Of a stretch of 6,716 bases of DNA, positions 1-6,583 are shown in pieces. This DNA comes from an uncultured Lachnospiraceae bacterium. Its GTDB lineage: Bacteria; Bacillota_A; Clostridia; Lachnospirales; Lachnospiraceae. Made by a program: the position numbers and the translations under genes. Where the stretch lies: assembly GCA_910585855.1 (NCBI GenBank), contig CAJUGZ010000238.1, forward strand, positions 1 through 6,716, written 5' to 3'. How positions within the stretch are numbered: the first letter of the stretch is position 1; the number at the start of each line of letters is the position of its first letter. The notes beneath the pieces are model-generated. The model made no database searches. It had not been told where the DNA came from and was given only the letters and a program-made list of their open reading frames with translations.

Positions 1-2
1 TA

Positions 3-98
3 TGCAAAAAAAGGGGCGTGTTTAGCCCGGAGGATAGGGAAGAGGATATTTTATGGCTGGTAAAATCCTTCCTTACATCAATTACGTTTCGCTTGTAG
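3..98 (+). CDS. possible C-terminal end of an upstream gene (partial, uncertain)
   Basis: From the left edge, one forward frame stays open for 31 codons and ends at TAG (96-98). Its translation has a protein-like acidic, amphipathic stretch (GVFSPEDREEDILWLVKSF) before the stop. No family is recognised. The last six codons before the stop run into the left repeat copy (from 81), so if the gene is real its natural end may have been replaced by the repeat. A second forward frame is also open from the edge, to TAA at 61-63, so the choice of frame is not secure. Confidence is low because the fragment is short. Confidence 0.22.
   Translation, partial: CKKRGVFSPEDREEDILWLVKSFLTSITFRL
38..72. other. 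imperfect hairpin, role unknown
   Basis: The arms 49-53/61-65 (TTTTA/TAAAA) and 44-46/66-68 (GGA/TCC) pair around a 7-nt loop. The stem extends to 38-41/69-72 (GGAA/TTCC) across small bulges. No T-run follows on either strand, so it is a poor intrinsic terminator. It also overlaps the possible upstream reading frame, so the pairing may be coincidental. Confidence 0.25.
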
Positions 99-216
99 TG
101 AGGGCGAATTGCGCCCCGGTTCGTCTGGTTGGATGAACTGAAATCAGAAGCCGTAGACTTTCTTACCGTTTGGAGCGGAGCAGGCAAAAAACAGGAGCAA
201 ACCGCCTCTGGCGTCC
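81..216 (+). repeat. unidentified ~137-bp structured repeat, left copy
   Basis: This stretch matches the reverse complement of 6572-6710 from end to end. Both copies begin ATT(A/T)CGTTT and end CTGGCGTCC. The first 55 positions align without gaps with 41 identities, including an identical 12-base block around GGCGAATTGCG. The second half is more diverged but shares AGAAG, CTTAC, TTTGG, AGCAGG and the closing CTGGCGTCC in order. Predicted hairpins in this copy are 92-102, 102-116 (GGGCG/CGCCC around AATTG), 116-128 and a weaker one at 146-163. There is no transposase gene and no clear target-site duplication. It could be an interspersed non-coding RNA, a REP/MITE-like element, or a relic carrying a short peptide frame. 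I do not recognise a named family. Confidence 0.75.
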
Positions 217-238
217 GGTGAAAGCCAACCCTTTCCGG
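215..238. other. hairpin just beyond the left repeat copy
   Basis: CCGG (215-218) pairs with CCGG (235-238), and AAAG (221-224) pairs with CTTT (231-234), with a 2-nt bulge and a 6-nt loop. The right repeat copy lacks this hairpin, so it belongs to the local flank and not to the shared element. No T-run follows it. Nothing else recognisable lies between here and about 320. Confidence 0.3.
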
Positions 239-325
239 CAGCATCTTATCCTCACTTTGAAACTATCATGGAAATAGGGCATTTTATAAAAATTTTAGTT
301 TGTAAGTTTATCTTGTGAATTTCAT

Positions 326-334
326 TGGTATGAT
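326..334 (+). promoter_or_regulatory. candidate extended -10 promoter for the phosphoesterase gene
   Basis: TGGTATGAT has the extended -10 form (TGn followed by TATGAT, 329-334). It lies about 50 bp ahead of the ATG at 385, which would give a leader of roughly 45 nt. The -35 region at usual spacing (about 306-311) is poor, so the extended -10 would have to compensate. The AT-rich stretch 280-320 upstream fits a promoter setting. This is inference only. Confidence 0.4.
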
Positions 335-384
335 TGAATCGAAAGGATATTTGTGATAAAATAAAGGAAAAGGAGAAAAAAATA

Positions 385-1272
385 ATGAAAGTAGCCGTAT
401 TAAGCGATATTCATGCGAATCAGACTGCTCTTTGTGCCTGTATGGAGGAACTAAAGAAAAGGAAAAAGAGAGGCTGTCCTGTGGACGTTGTGATTCTTTT
501 AGGGGATTATGTTACGGATTGTCCTTATCCGCAAAGGACAATGGAACTGCTTTATGAATTGAGTCTTTTATATCCATGCCATTGGATTCGGGGGAATCGA
601 GAGGAGTATCTTTTGACATATCAGGATCAGATGGAAGAAAATGATATAGAAGAGAAGTGGGAGGAATCTTCGAGTACAGGTTCTTTGCTTTATACATATA
701 ATAATTTGAGCAAGAAAGATTTAGACTTTTTTCGCTCACTGCCGATTTCTGATGTGATTACATTGGAGGGATGCAAACCGCTTTGTGTTTTTCATGGCTC
801 ACCAAAAGATGCAAAAGAATTGTTAAAACAGGGCAATGGAAGGGCAGAATACTATTTAAAAGAGAGAGCAGAGTCTTATTTGCTGGGAGGACATACGCAT
901 GATCAGTGTGAGATTCGATGTGATGGAAAGGTATTTTGGAATCCGGGAGCATTAGGGATACCGTTTGGAGTAAAGGGAAAAACGATTTTTTCTATTTTAA
1001 CTTCAAAAACGGACGGATGGGACTGTGAGTGGGTGACAATTCCTTATTCGATTGAGGCAGAAATAAAGCAGTTTGAGGAGAGCGGGTTGAATCGAATGGC
1101 AAATATCTATGCACTTGTTACAAGACAAAGTTTGATAGAGGGAAGAAATATTATGTTAGAAACAGTAACACTTGCAAATAAACTGGCAGAGCAGGAGGAA
1201 ATTGAGAAAAAAGGGCTGAAGATTCCAGAAAAATATTGGGAGGATGCCGCACGCAGGCTTAAGATTTTGTAA
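385..1272 (+). CDS. calcineurin-like metallophosphoesterase (YfcE/Metallophos_2 type)
   Basis: The gene encodes 295 aa of the calcineurin-like phosphoesterase superfamily, two-metal enzymes that hydrolyse phosphomono- or diesters; the substrate cannot be read from sequence. Motifs appear in order: SDIHAN (residues 7-12, D8 and H10 as metal ligands), GDYVTD (40-45, bridging D41), GNRE (70-73), FHGSP (136-140) and GGHTHD (168-173, H170 and H172), then NPGALG near 186. The usual GNH(D/E) is GNRE, so the motif histidine is replaced by arginine, as happens in some members of this subfamily. About 85 further residues, rich in charged helix, follow the core. No signal peptide or membrane segment is seen, so it is likely cytoplasmic. 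ATG 385 was chosen because AAGGAG (370-375) lies 9 nt upstream and MKVAVLSDIH is a typical family N-terminus. The in-frame TTG at 334 overlaps the candidate -10. No clear terminator follows, so readthrough towards mecA is possible. Confidence 0.9.
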   Translation: MKVAVLSDIHANQTALCACMEELKKRKKRGCPVDVVILLGDYVTDCPYPQRTMELLYELSLLYPCHWIRGNREEYLLTYQDQMEENDIEEKWEESSSTGSLLYTYNNLSKKDLDFFRSLPISDVITLEGCKPLCVFHGSPKDAKELLKQGNGRAEYYLKERAESYLLGGHTHDQCEIRCDGKVFWNPGALGIPFGVKGKTIFSILTSKTDGWDCEWVTIPYSIEAEIKQFEESGLNRMANIYALVTRQSLIEGRNIMLETVTLANKLAEQEEIEKKGLKIPEKYWEDAARRLKIL

Positions 1273-1319
1273 AAACCTGAAAAATAGTAGAAAAATCGGA
1301 GAATTTATAAAAAATTCAC

Positions 1320-1348
1320 TTGTGCCAGACCCATTCTCGTATTATAAT
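1320..1348 (+). promoter_or_regulatory. sigma-A type promoter for the mecA-like gene
   Basis: A perfect TATAAT (1343-1348) sits 17 bp after TTGTGC (1320-1325), which matches the -35 consensus in its first three bases. Transcription would start near 1355 and leave a leader of about 70 nt. An AT-rich inverted repeat, GAATTT (1301-1306) with AAATTC (1312-1317), lies directly upstream of the -35 box. It could be an operator or simply AT-rich chance pairing. Confidence 0.7.
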
Positions 1349-1376
1349 AAGTAAGCAAATGGGAAAAGTACACGGG

Positions 1377-1390
1377 AGGGCATATGCCTT
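1377..1390. other. palindrome in the mecA leader
   Basis: GGCATATGCC (1379-1388) is a perfect 10-bp palindrome, extended to AGGGCATATGCCTT with one G-T wobble. It falls about 25-35 nt after the predicted transcription start and 20 nt before the Shine-Dalgarno sequence. It could be a dimeric repressor site; a hairpin is less likely because there is no loop. Its role is unknown. Confidence 0.3.
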
Positions 1391-1423
1391 AACTAGCAAC
1401 GGCAGGAGCAAGGAGTGATAAGT

Positions 1424-2185
1424 GTGAAATTTCGTAGAATTGATGAAAATACCATCCGCTGTATTATTACAGAGGAGGATATGCAAGAATATAATGTAGA
1501 AATTAATGATTTTTTTCGAGATAGGCAAAAAGTTAATGAGTTTTTGCATGCTGTAGTAGAACGGGCAGCAGAAGAGATTGGCTATGAGGTACAGCATGGG
1601 ATGCTTTCTATGCAGTTAGTACCGCTTCCGAAAAATCAACTGGCAATTACTTTTTCGGATAAACCGGAGGTAGGGCTGAAAGATATGTTAGAGCAAGTAA
1701 AAAGCCATCTGGGGGATTTAGGAGATATGCTTCCTACGGATTTGATGGATCAGATGCCGGAATTGTCGGAAGATGAGGCAAATGAGATTTTTGAAAGTTT
1801 GATGGAGGAATGTGATAAGCTGCGGGATGCGGAAGAAGAAGCAGAAGGAAAAAATAAAAAGCTGCCATTAAAGTTAGAAACATCCCAAATTTTTGCAGTA
1901 TTAGAGTTTCCTTCTCTTAGAGATGTAGAGAAATATGTAACTACGATTTCCTACCATGGGGCAATTCGCAGTGAGTTATATAAAGAAACAAATGGTACGT
2001 ATTCGCTGGTAATTGAAAAAGCACGCATGGCGATTAATAAATATAATTCTCTTTGCGAGGCAGCAAAGGAATATTGTATAAAGATTGATTATAATCCGGC
2101 ACGTGTTAGTTTTTTAAAAGAACATGCACTTTGTATGATAGAGAAAAAGGCAGTAAAAGTACTTCAGGGAATCTGTGAAAGATAA
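1424..2185 (+). CDS. mecA: MecA-like adaptor protein for ClpC-dependent proteolysis
   Basis: The gene encodes 253 aa resembling MecA, the adaptor that in Bacillus delivers substrates such as ComK to the ClpCP protease and helps assemble the ClpC hexamer. The N-terminus MKFRRIDENTIRCIITEEDM fits the MecA substrate-binding domain (about 1-80). A long acidic, helix-prone linker follows (about 112-145, rich in Glu/Asp). The C-terminal domain (about 150-250), containing FPSLRDVEKYV and LYKETNGTYSLVI, matches the ClpC-binding part. It is somewhat longer than Bacillus MecA (about 218 aa), mainly in the linker. Two GTG starts are each preceded by a good site: AGGAG 1404-1408 for GTG 1415, and AAGGAG 1410-1415 for GTG 1424. 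The second was chosen because family members begin MK-x-x-RI-x-ENTI. It appears monocistronic, between its own promoter and a strong terminator. The substrate here is unknown; competence control should not be assumed. Confidence 0.82.
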   Translation: MKFRRIDENTIRCIITEEDMQEYNVEINDFFRDRQKVNEFLHAVVERAAEEIGYEVQHGMLSMQLVPLPKNQLAITFSDKPEVGLKDMLEQVKSHLGDLGDMLPTDLMDQMPELSEDEANEIFESLMEECDKLRDAEEEAEGKNKKLPLKLETSQIFAVLEFPSLRDVEKYVTTISYHGAIRSELYKETNGTYSLVIEKARMAINKYNSLCEAAKEYCIKIDYNPARVSFLKEHALCMIEKKAVKVLQGICER

Positions 2186-2186
2186 G

Positions 2187-2224
2187 AAAAACCGCTTTTG
2201 TGTGAAGGCACGAAGGCGGTTTTT
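2187..2224 (+). terminator. strong intrinsic terminator after mecA
   Basis: A 16-bp stem pairs 2187-2202 with 2209-2224 around a 6-nt loop (TGAAGG). It has only two G-U wobbles and a CCGC/GCGG core, and ends in TTTTT (2220-2224). It starts one base after the mecA stop codon. The matching A-run on the left arm means it could also act on the opposite strand. Because it lies ahead of the met genes, it separates them transcriptionally from mecA. It also argues against GTG 2175 as the start of the next gene. Confidence 0.9.
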
Positions 2225-2285
2225 ATCCGATATGCGGAAAAATGGAAGAACGGAAATTTTGGATAAGGGAAAGGGAAAAGAAGTG

Positions 2286-4097
2286 ATGAGGATAAAGGAC
2301 TATTTGAAAAAACGCTGTCTTTTGGCAGATGGGGCATTTGGGACTTATTATATGCAGATAGAAGGAAAGAATCGGGTTGTGGAGCTGGCGAATATAAATA
2401 ATCCTAAGATAGTAGAGAGAATTCATTTAGATTATTTAAAAGCGGGATCGAGGCTGATTCGTACGAATACATTTAGTGCTAATCTGGCAGTGTTAGGAGG
2501 GGAAAGGGATTGGCGTAAAGGGGTGATACAAGCTGGGTATCGTTGTGCTGAAAATGCGGTAAAGGATTTTTGCGGGATGTGTGGGGAAAGGGCAGAAGAG
2601 GTATTTGTAGCGGCTTCGATTGGACCGATACCGGATAGTTTGGCGGAAGAAGAGCAGGAAATATTAGAGGAGTATTATTTTATTTGTGATTCTTTTTTGG
2701 AGTGTAGGGCAAAGATTTTTTGTTTTGAAACGGGGACGGATTTTAAGTATATTTTGCCTGCTGCCGCTTATATTAGAGAGAGGGCAGGGGAAGATGTATT
2801 TATTATGGCAAATTTTTGTCTGAATCGTTATGGTTATACAAAGTCGGGGATTTATGCGGGCAGGCTGTTAGAACAGGCAGATGATTATACGGAAGTGGAT
2901 GCGGTTGGGTTTAACTGTGGGATTGGAACGGGGCATATGCTTCATATTTTAAAGGAGATACAGCTATGCAGCAATAAATTTTTGGCGGTTATGCCAAATT
3001 CTGGTTATCCAGAGCGAATACAGGATCGAACGGTATATTTGAATAATGCACAGTATTTTGCGGAAACAATGGGAAAAATGGCAGAGTTGGGCATTTCTGT
3101 TTTTGGAGGATGCTGTGGGACAAGCCCCGAGTATATTCGGCTGACCAGAGAGCAGATTGTTTTAGATTGTCCTGCAAAAAAGATAGAAATACAGAAAAAA
3201 GCAGTTTTTAAAAATCAGATTAATTATAGTAAGAATGAATTTTGTCAAAAATTAAAAGAGGGAAAAAAAGTGATTGCGGTGGAGTTAGATCCGCCTTATG
3301 ATGCAAATATACAGGGGATTTTGGATCGTGCAAACAGGCTGAAAGCTGCGGGAATTGATTTTATTACATTTGCAGATTCTCCTATGGCACGCCCTAGAAT
3401 GGATTCGGTGCTGACTGGAGTAAAGGTGCAAAATGAAGTGGGAATTTCGGTTATGCCGCATATTAGCTGCAGAGATAAAAATACGATTGCACTGCGGGCA
3501 CAGCTTCTTGGAGCATATGTCAATGGAATACGAAATCTTTTGATTGTGACTGGTGATCCGATTGCGGAAAGTGAGAGAGGAACGATTCATAGTGTATTTG
3601 ATTTTTATTCGGTGCGTCTGATGGAATTTGTGCAGGAGATGAATCGGGAACATTTTTTGGAAGAACCGCTTTGTTATGGCGGAGCGATCTCTTATGCAAG
3701 GGCAAACTTAGAAGTAGAAATGGAACGGGTTCGAAAAAAGAAAGCGGCAGGGGCACAGTATTTTCTGACACAGCCTGTTTTTTCGAAAGAAGATGCCGAA
3801 AGGATTCAAGTTATCAAATCTCAGACAGATGTAAAAATTTTATGTGGAATTATGCCATTGATAAGCCTGAAAAATGCTAAATTTATTGCAAATGAACTGA
3901 GCGGAATAAGAGTACCGCAGTCGGTAGTAGCAGAGTTTTCACCGGATATGAGCAGAGAAGAGGGAGAAATTGTCGGTGTACGGATTGCGAAACGAGTGAT
4001 GCAGTGGTTAGAAGAAACAGCGGATGGATATTATTTTATTATTCCTTTTAATAGGGTTTACTTAGTTGAGAAATGTCTGATGCCGGATTCGGAATAA
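2286..4097 (+). CDS. yitJ: bifunctional homocysteine S-methyltransferase / 5,10-methylenetetrahydrofolate reductase
   Basis: This 603-aa cytoplasmic fusion is close in length to Bacillus YitJ (about 612 aa). The N-terminal half is a homocysteine methyltransferase barrel, with DGAFGT at 15-20 and zinc-ligand cysteines in VGFNCG (C211) and GGCCGTSP (C276, C277). The C-terminal half, from about 320, is an FAD-dependent MetF-type reductase making 5-methyl-THF. AVELDPP at 331-337 contains E333, equivalent by motif to the catalytic Glu28 of E. coli MetF. HISCRDKN (392-399), VTGDP (421-425, D424) and LTQPVF (494-499) are the other hallmarks. ATG 2286 was chosen over upstream GTG 2175: AAGGGA at 2271-2276 lies 9 nt away, the family N-terminus begins here, and the longer form would read through the terminator. 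A GTG one codon upstream is also possible. The gene is 23 bp ahead of metH, so the two are probably co-transcribed. No convincing promoter or riboswitch is visible in the short gap before it. The symbol is given by domain architecture. Confidence 0.93.
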   Translation: MRIKDYLKKRCLLADGAFGTYYMQIEGKNRVVELANINNPKIVERIHLDYLKAGSRLIRTNTFSANLAVLGGERDWRKGVIQAGYRCAENAVKDFCGMCGERAEEVFVAASIGPIPDSLAEEEQEILEEYYFICDSFLECRAKIFCFETGTDFKYILPAAAYIRERAGEDVFIMANFCLNRYGYTKSGIYAGRLLEQADDYTEVDAVGFNCGIGTGHMLHILKEIQLCSNKFLAVMPNSGYPERIQDRTVYLNNAQYFAETMGKMAELGISVFGGCCGTSPEYIRLTREQIVLDCPAKKIEIQKKAVFKNQINYSKNEFCQKLKEGKKVIAVELDPPYDANIQGILDRANRLKAAGIDFITFADSPMARPRMDSVLTGVKVQNEVGISVMPHISCRDKNTIALRAQLLGAYVNGIRNLLIVTGDPIAESERGTIHSVFDFYSVRLMEFVQEMNREHFLEEPLCYGGAISYARANLEVEMERVRKKKAAGAQYFLTQPVFSKEDAERIQVIKSQTDVKILCGIMPLISLKNAKFIANELSGIRVPQSVVAEFSPDMSREEGEIVGVRIAKRVMQWLEETADGYYFIIPFNRVYLVEKCLMPDSE

Positions 4098-4120
4098 AAA
4101 AGAATAGGAAGGAAGCTAGA

Positions 4121-6550
4121 ATGACAAGAGAAGAGTTTAGGGAATTAACCAGAAAGCGTATTTTATATTTGGATGGAGCAACTGGTACAAATCTGCAGCG
4201 GGCAGGGATGCCGACCGGAGTTTGCCCGGAGCAATGGATTTTGGAACATCAGGATATAATGGAGGAATTGCAGCATCAATATATAAAAGCAGGGACAGAT
4301 ATTTTATATGCTCCTACTTTTTCGGGAAATCGAATTAAATTAAAGGAGTATGGGCTAGAGGATCAGGCACGTATGATGAATATCCGTCTGGTAGAGATTT
4401 CAAGGCGGGCAGCAGAGCAAGCCAATCGCAAAGTATGGGTAGCAGGGGATTTGACCATGACCGGAGAGCAGTTATATCCGATGGGAACACTTTTATTTGA
4501 GGAATTGGTAGAGGTTTATAAAGAACAGATTGGTTATCTGGCAGAGGCAGGGGCGGATCTTTTGGTGGTGGAAACAATGATGAGCCTTCAGGAGTCCAGA
4601 GCAGCCGTGCTGGCAGCAAAGGAATGCTGTGATTTGCCGGTTATGGTAACTTTAACGTTTCAAGAGGACGGAAGAACCCTTTTTGGAACAGATCCAGCAA
4701 CGGCTTTGATTGTGCTGCAGAGTTTAGGAGCGGATGCTGTCGGTGTAAATTGTTCTGCCGGACCAGATGTGATGATTTCATTAATAGAAGAGATGAGAAA
4801 ATTTGCTACCGTACCGTTGATTGCCAAGCCAAATGCAGGGCTTCCTCAAGTTGATTCGGACGGAAAAACAACATATGATATGGACGCAGATACATTTGCA
4901 GAATATATGAGAGAACTGGCAGAAAGCGGAGCTTCTATTTTAGGAGGGTGCTGTGGAACTTCCCCCGAATTTATAGAAAAGGTAAAGGAGAACACGCAGG
5001 ATTTAGAGCCGATTCATTTAAAAGATACACAGGGAAGAGTACTTTGTTCGGAGAGAAAGACGGTAGAGATTCCTTTAGACGGAAAGTTTTTAATTGTTGG
5101 AGAACGAATTAATCCGACTGGAAAAAAGGTACTTCAGGCAGAATTAAAAGAGGGAAAATTAGAACGAGTAATCGAGATGGCATTAGAACAGGAAGCACAG
5201 GGTGCTGCTGTTTTGGATATCAATATGGGAATGAACGGAATTGATGAAATGGAACTGATGCAGAAGGCAATTTATGAAGTAAGCCGTACTGTAAATCTTC
5301 CCCTTTGTATTGATTCAAGCCATGTAGAGATTGTGGAGGCAGCGTTGCGGATCTATCCGGGACGTGCTTTGATTAATTCGATTTCTTTAGAAAAAGAAAA
5401 GTTTGAAAAATTGATTCCGGCTGCAAAAAAATATGGTGCGATGTTTATTTTGCTGCCATTGTCAGATCGGGGGCTTCCGGCTGATTTAAATGAAAAGATT
5501 TCTATTATTCATACGGTATTAGAAGAGGCGATTCGACATGGAATGTGCAAAGAGGATATTGTGGTGGACGGGCTGGTAGCCACGATTGGTGCAAATCCAA
5601 AGGCGGCGCTGGAAACATTGGAAACGATTCATTATTGTAAAGAAACCCTTGGAGTAGCAACGATTACAGGACTTTCGAATATTTCATTTGGACTTCCAGA
5701 TCGTCCGGCGATTAATACTGCTTTTCTAACAATGGCGATTGCAAATGGACTGACGATGGCAATATCGAATCCTTCACAGGAATTATTGGTAAAGGCGGCA
5801 TTTGCCTGTGATCTTTTATTAAATAAAAAGGGCGCAGATATTCGATATATCAATAAAATAAATTATTTTGCACAGAAAAAAGACAGCGAAAAGAAAGAAG
5901 AAAATACAAAAACAGAAAAAAGGCAGCCTGTTATCTATGAAGATGTAAAAAAGGGCAATCGGGATGGAATTGTAGAACATGTAAAAGAAGCATTAAAAGA
6001 AGGGAAAGAAGCAGCTTTTTTACTAAATGAGATGCTGATTCCTGCTATCAATGAAGTGGGGGTGTTATTTGAAAAAAAGATTTATTTTTTGCCGCAGCTT
6101 ATTTCGGCAGCAGAAACAATGAAAACGGCGATTGAGTATTTAGAGCCTATGCTGGAAGGAAATCGAAAGGGACAGGAACTGCCGACGATTGTAATAGCTA
6201 CTGTGGAAGGAGATATTCATGATATAGGGAAAAATTTAGTGGCATTGATGCTGAAAAATTATGGGTATCGGGTGATCGATTTGGGAAAAGATGTGCCAAA
6301 AGAGCGGATTGTGGAAACGGCTATAGCGGAACAGGCAGCAGTAATTGGGCTTTCGGCACTTATGACTACAACTATGATGCAGATGAAACAGGTAATTGGT
6401 TATGCTAAGGAACGTGGATGTACGGCTAAGATTATAATTGGTGGGGCTGTTATTACGGAGAGTTTTGCGGAAGAAATTGGAGCGGATGGATATTCTAAGG
6501 ATGCGGCAGATGCGGTAAAATTAGTGGGGAAATTGCTAGGGGGACGCTGA
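4121..6550 (+). CDS. metH: cobalamin-dependent methionine synthase, short form without activation domain
   Basis: This 809-aa cytoplasmic enzyme transfers the methyl group of 5-methyl-THF through cobalamin to homocysteine. Modules in order: the homocysteine-binding barrel (about 1-300; DGATGT 18-23, zinc cysteines C211 in GVNCSAG and C277/C278 in GGCCGTSP); the pterin-binding barrel (about 322-580; VGERINPTG 326-334, LDINMG 365-370, CIDSS 396-400, GLSNISFGLP 517-526); a charged Lys/Glu linker (about 586-602); the helical B12 cap (about 605-690; FLPQLISAAETM 656-667); and the Rossmann-type B12 domain (EGDIHDIGKN 696-705, cobalt-ligand H700, SALMTTTM 745-752, GGAVIT 774-779). It ends there. The C-terminal AdoMet-binding activation domain of the 1227-aa E. 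coli MetH is absent, so another protein must reactivate oxidised cobalamin. ATG 4121 has AAGGA (4109-4113) 7 nt upstream; the ATG at 4073 lies inside the preceding gene. The last codons, Gly-Gly-Arg-stop, fall in a GGGGGACGC block repeated 30 bp downstream. No clear terminator follows. Confidence 0.96.
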   Translation: MTREEFRELTRKRILYLDGATGTNLQRAGMPTGVCPEQWILEHQDIMEELQHQYIKAGTDILYAPTFSGNRIKLKEYGLEDQARMMNIRLVEISRRAAEQANRKVWVAGDLTMTGEQLYPMGTLLFEELVEVYKEQIGYLAEAGADLLVVETMMSLQESRAAVLAAKECCDLPVMVTLTFQEDGRTLFGTDPATALIVLQSLGADAVGVNCSAGPDVMISLIEEMRKFATVPLIAKPNAGLPQVDSDGKTTYDMDADTFAEYMRELAESGASILGGCCGTSPEFIEKVKENTQDLEPIHLKDTQGRVLCSERKTVEIPLDGKFLIVGERINPTGKKVLQAELKEGKLERVIEMALEQEAQGAAVLDINMGMNGIDEMELMQKAIYEVSRTVNLPLCIDSSHVEIVEAALRIYPGRALINSISLEKEKFEKLIPAAKKYGAMFILLPLSDRGLPADLNEKISIIHTVLEEAIRHGMCKEDIVVDGLVATIGANPKAALETLETIHYCKETLGVATITGLSNISFGLPDRPAINTAFLTMAIANGLTMAISNPSQELLVKAAFACDLLLNKKGADIRYINKINYFAQKKDSEKKEENTKTEKRQPVIYEDVKKGNRDGIVEHVKEALKEGKEAAFLLNEMLIPAINEVGVLFEKKIYFLPQLISAAETMKTAIEYLEPMLEGNRKGQELPTIVIATVEGDIHDIGKNLVALMLKNYGYRVIDLGKDVPKERIVETAIAEQAAVIGLSALMTTTMMQMKQVIGYAKERGCTAKIIIGGAVITESFAEEIGADGYSKDAADAVKLVGKLLGGR

Positions 6551-6583
6551 ATTAGGTTTTTGGGGGAGGGGGGACGCCAGATT
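6539..6583 (+). repeat. short direct repeat spanning the metH stop codon
   Basis: GGGGGACGCTGAATT (6539-6553) and GGGGGACGCCAGATT (6569-6583) match at 12 of 15 positions, exactly 30 bp apart. The first copy contains the final Gly, Arg and stop codons of metH. The second is the end of the right repeat element, extended by its G-run. The bases between them include G5-A-G6 (6562-6573). This suggests local duplication or slippage at the edge of the repeat. Confidence 0.55.

Noticed and set aside
334..384. N-terminal extension of the phosphoesterase from TTG 334
   Set aside because: It overlaps the candidate -10, has no good ribosome binding site, and precedes a classic MKVAVLSDIH start that has AAGGAG upstream.
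2175..2285. N-terminal extension of the fusion protein from GTG 2175
   Set aside because: It would start inside mecA and translate the intrinsic terminator; the Lys/Arg-rich extension has no family match and a better-placed start exists at 2286.
3285..3653. 122-codon minus-strand frame inside the fusion gene
   Set aside because: It lies opposite well-conserved MTHFR motifs and has a Ser/His/Ile-rich composition typical of antisense frames.
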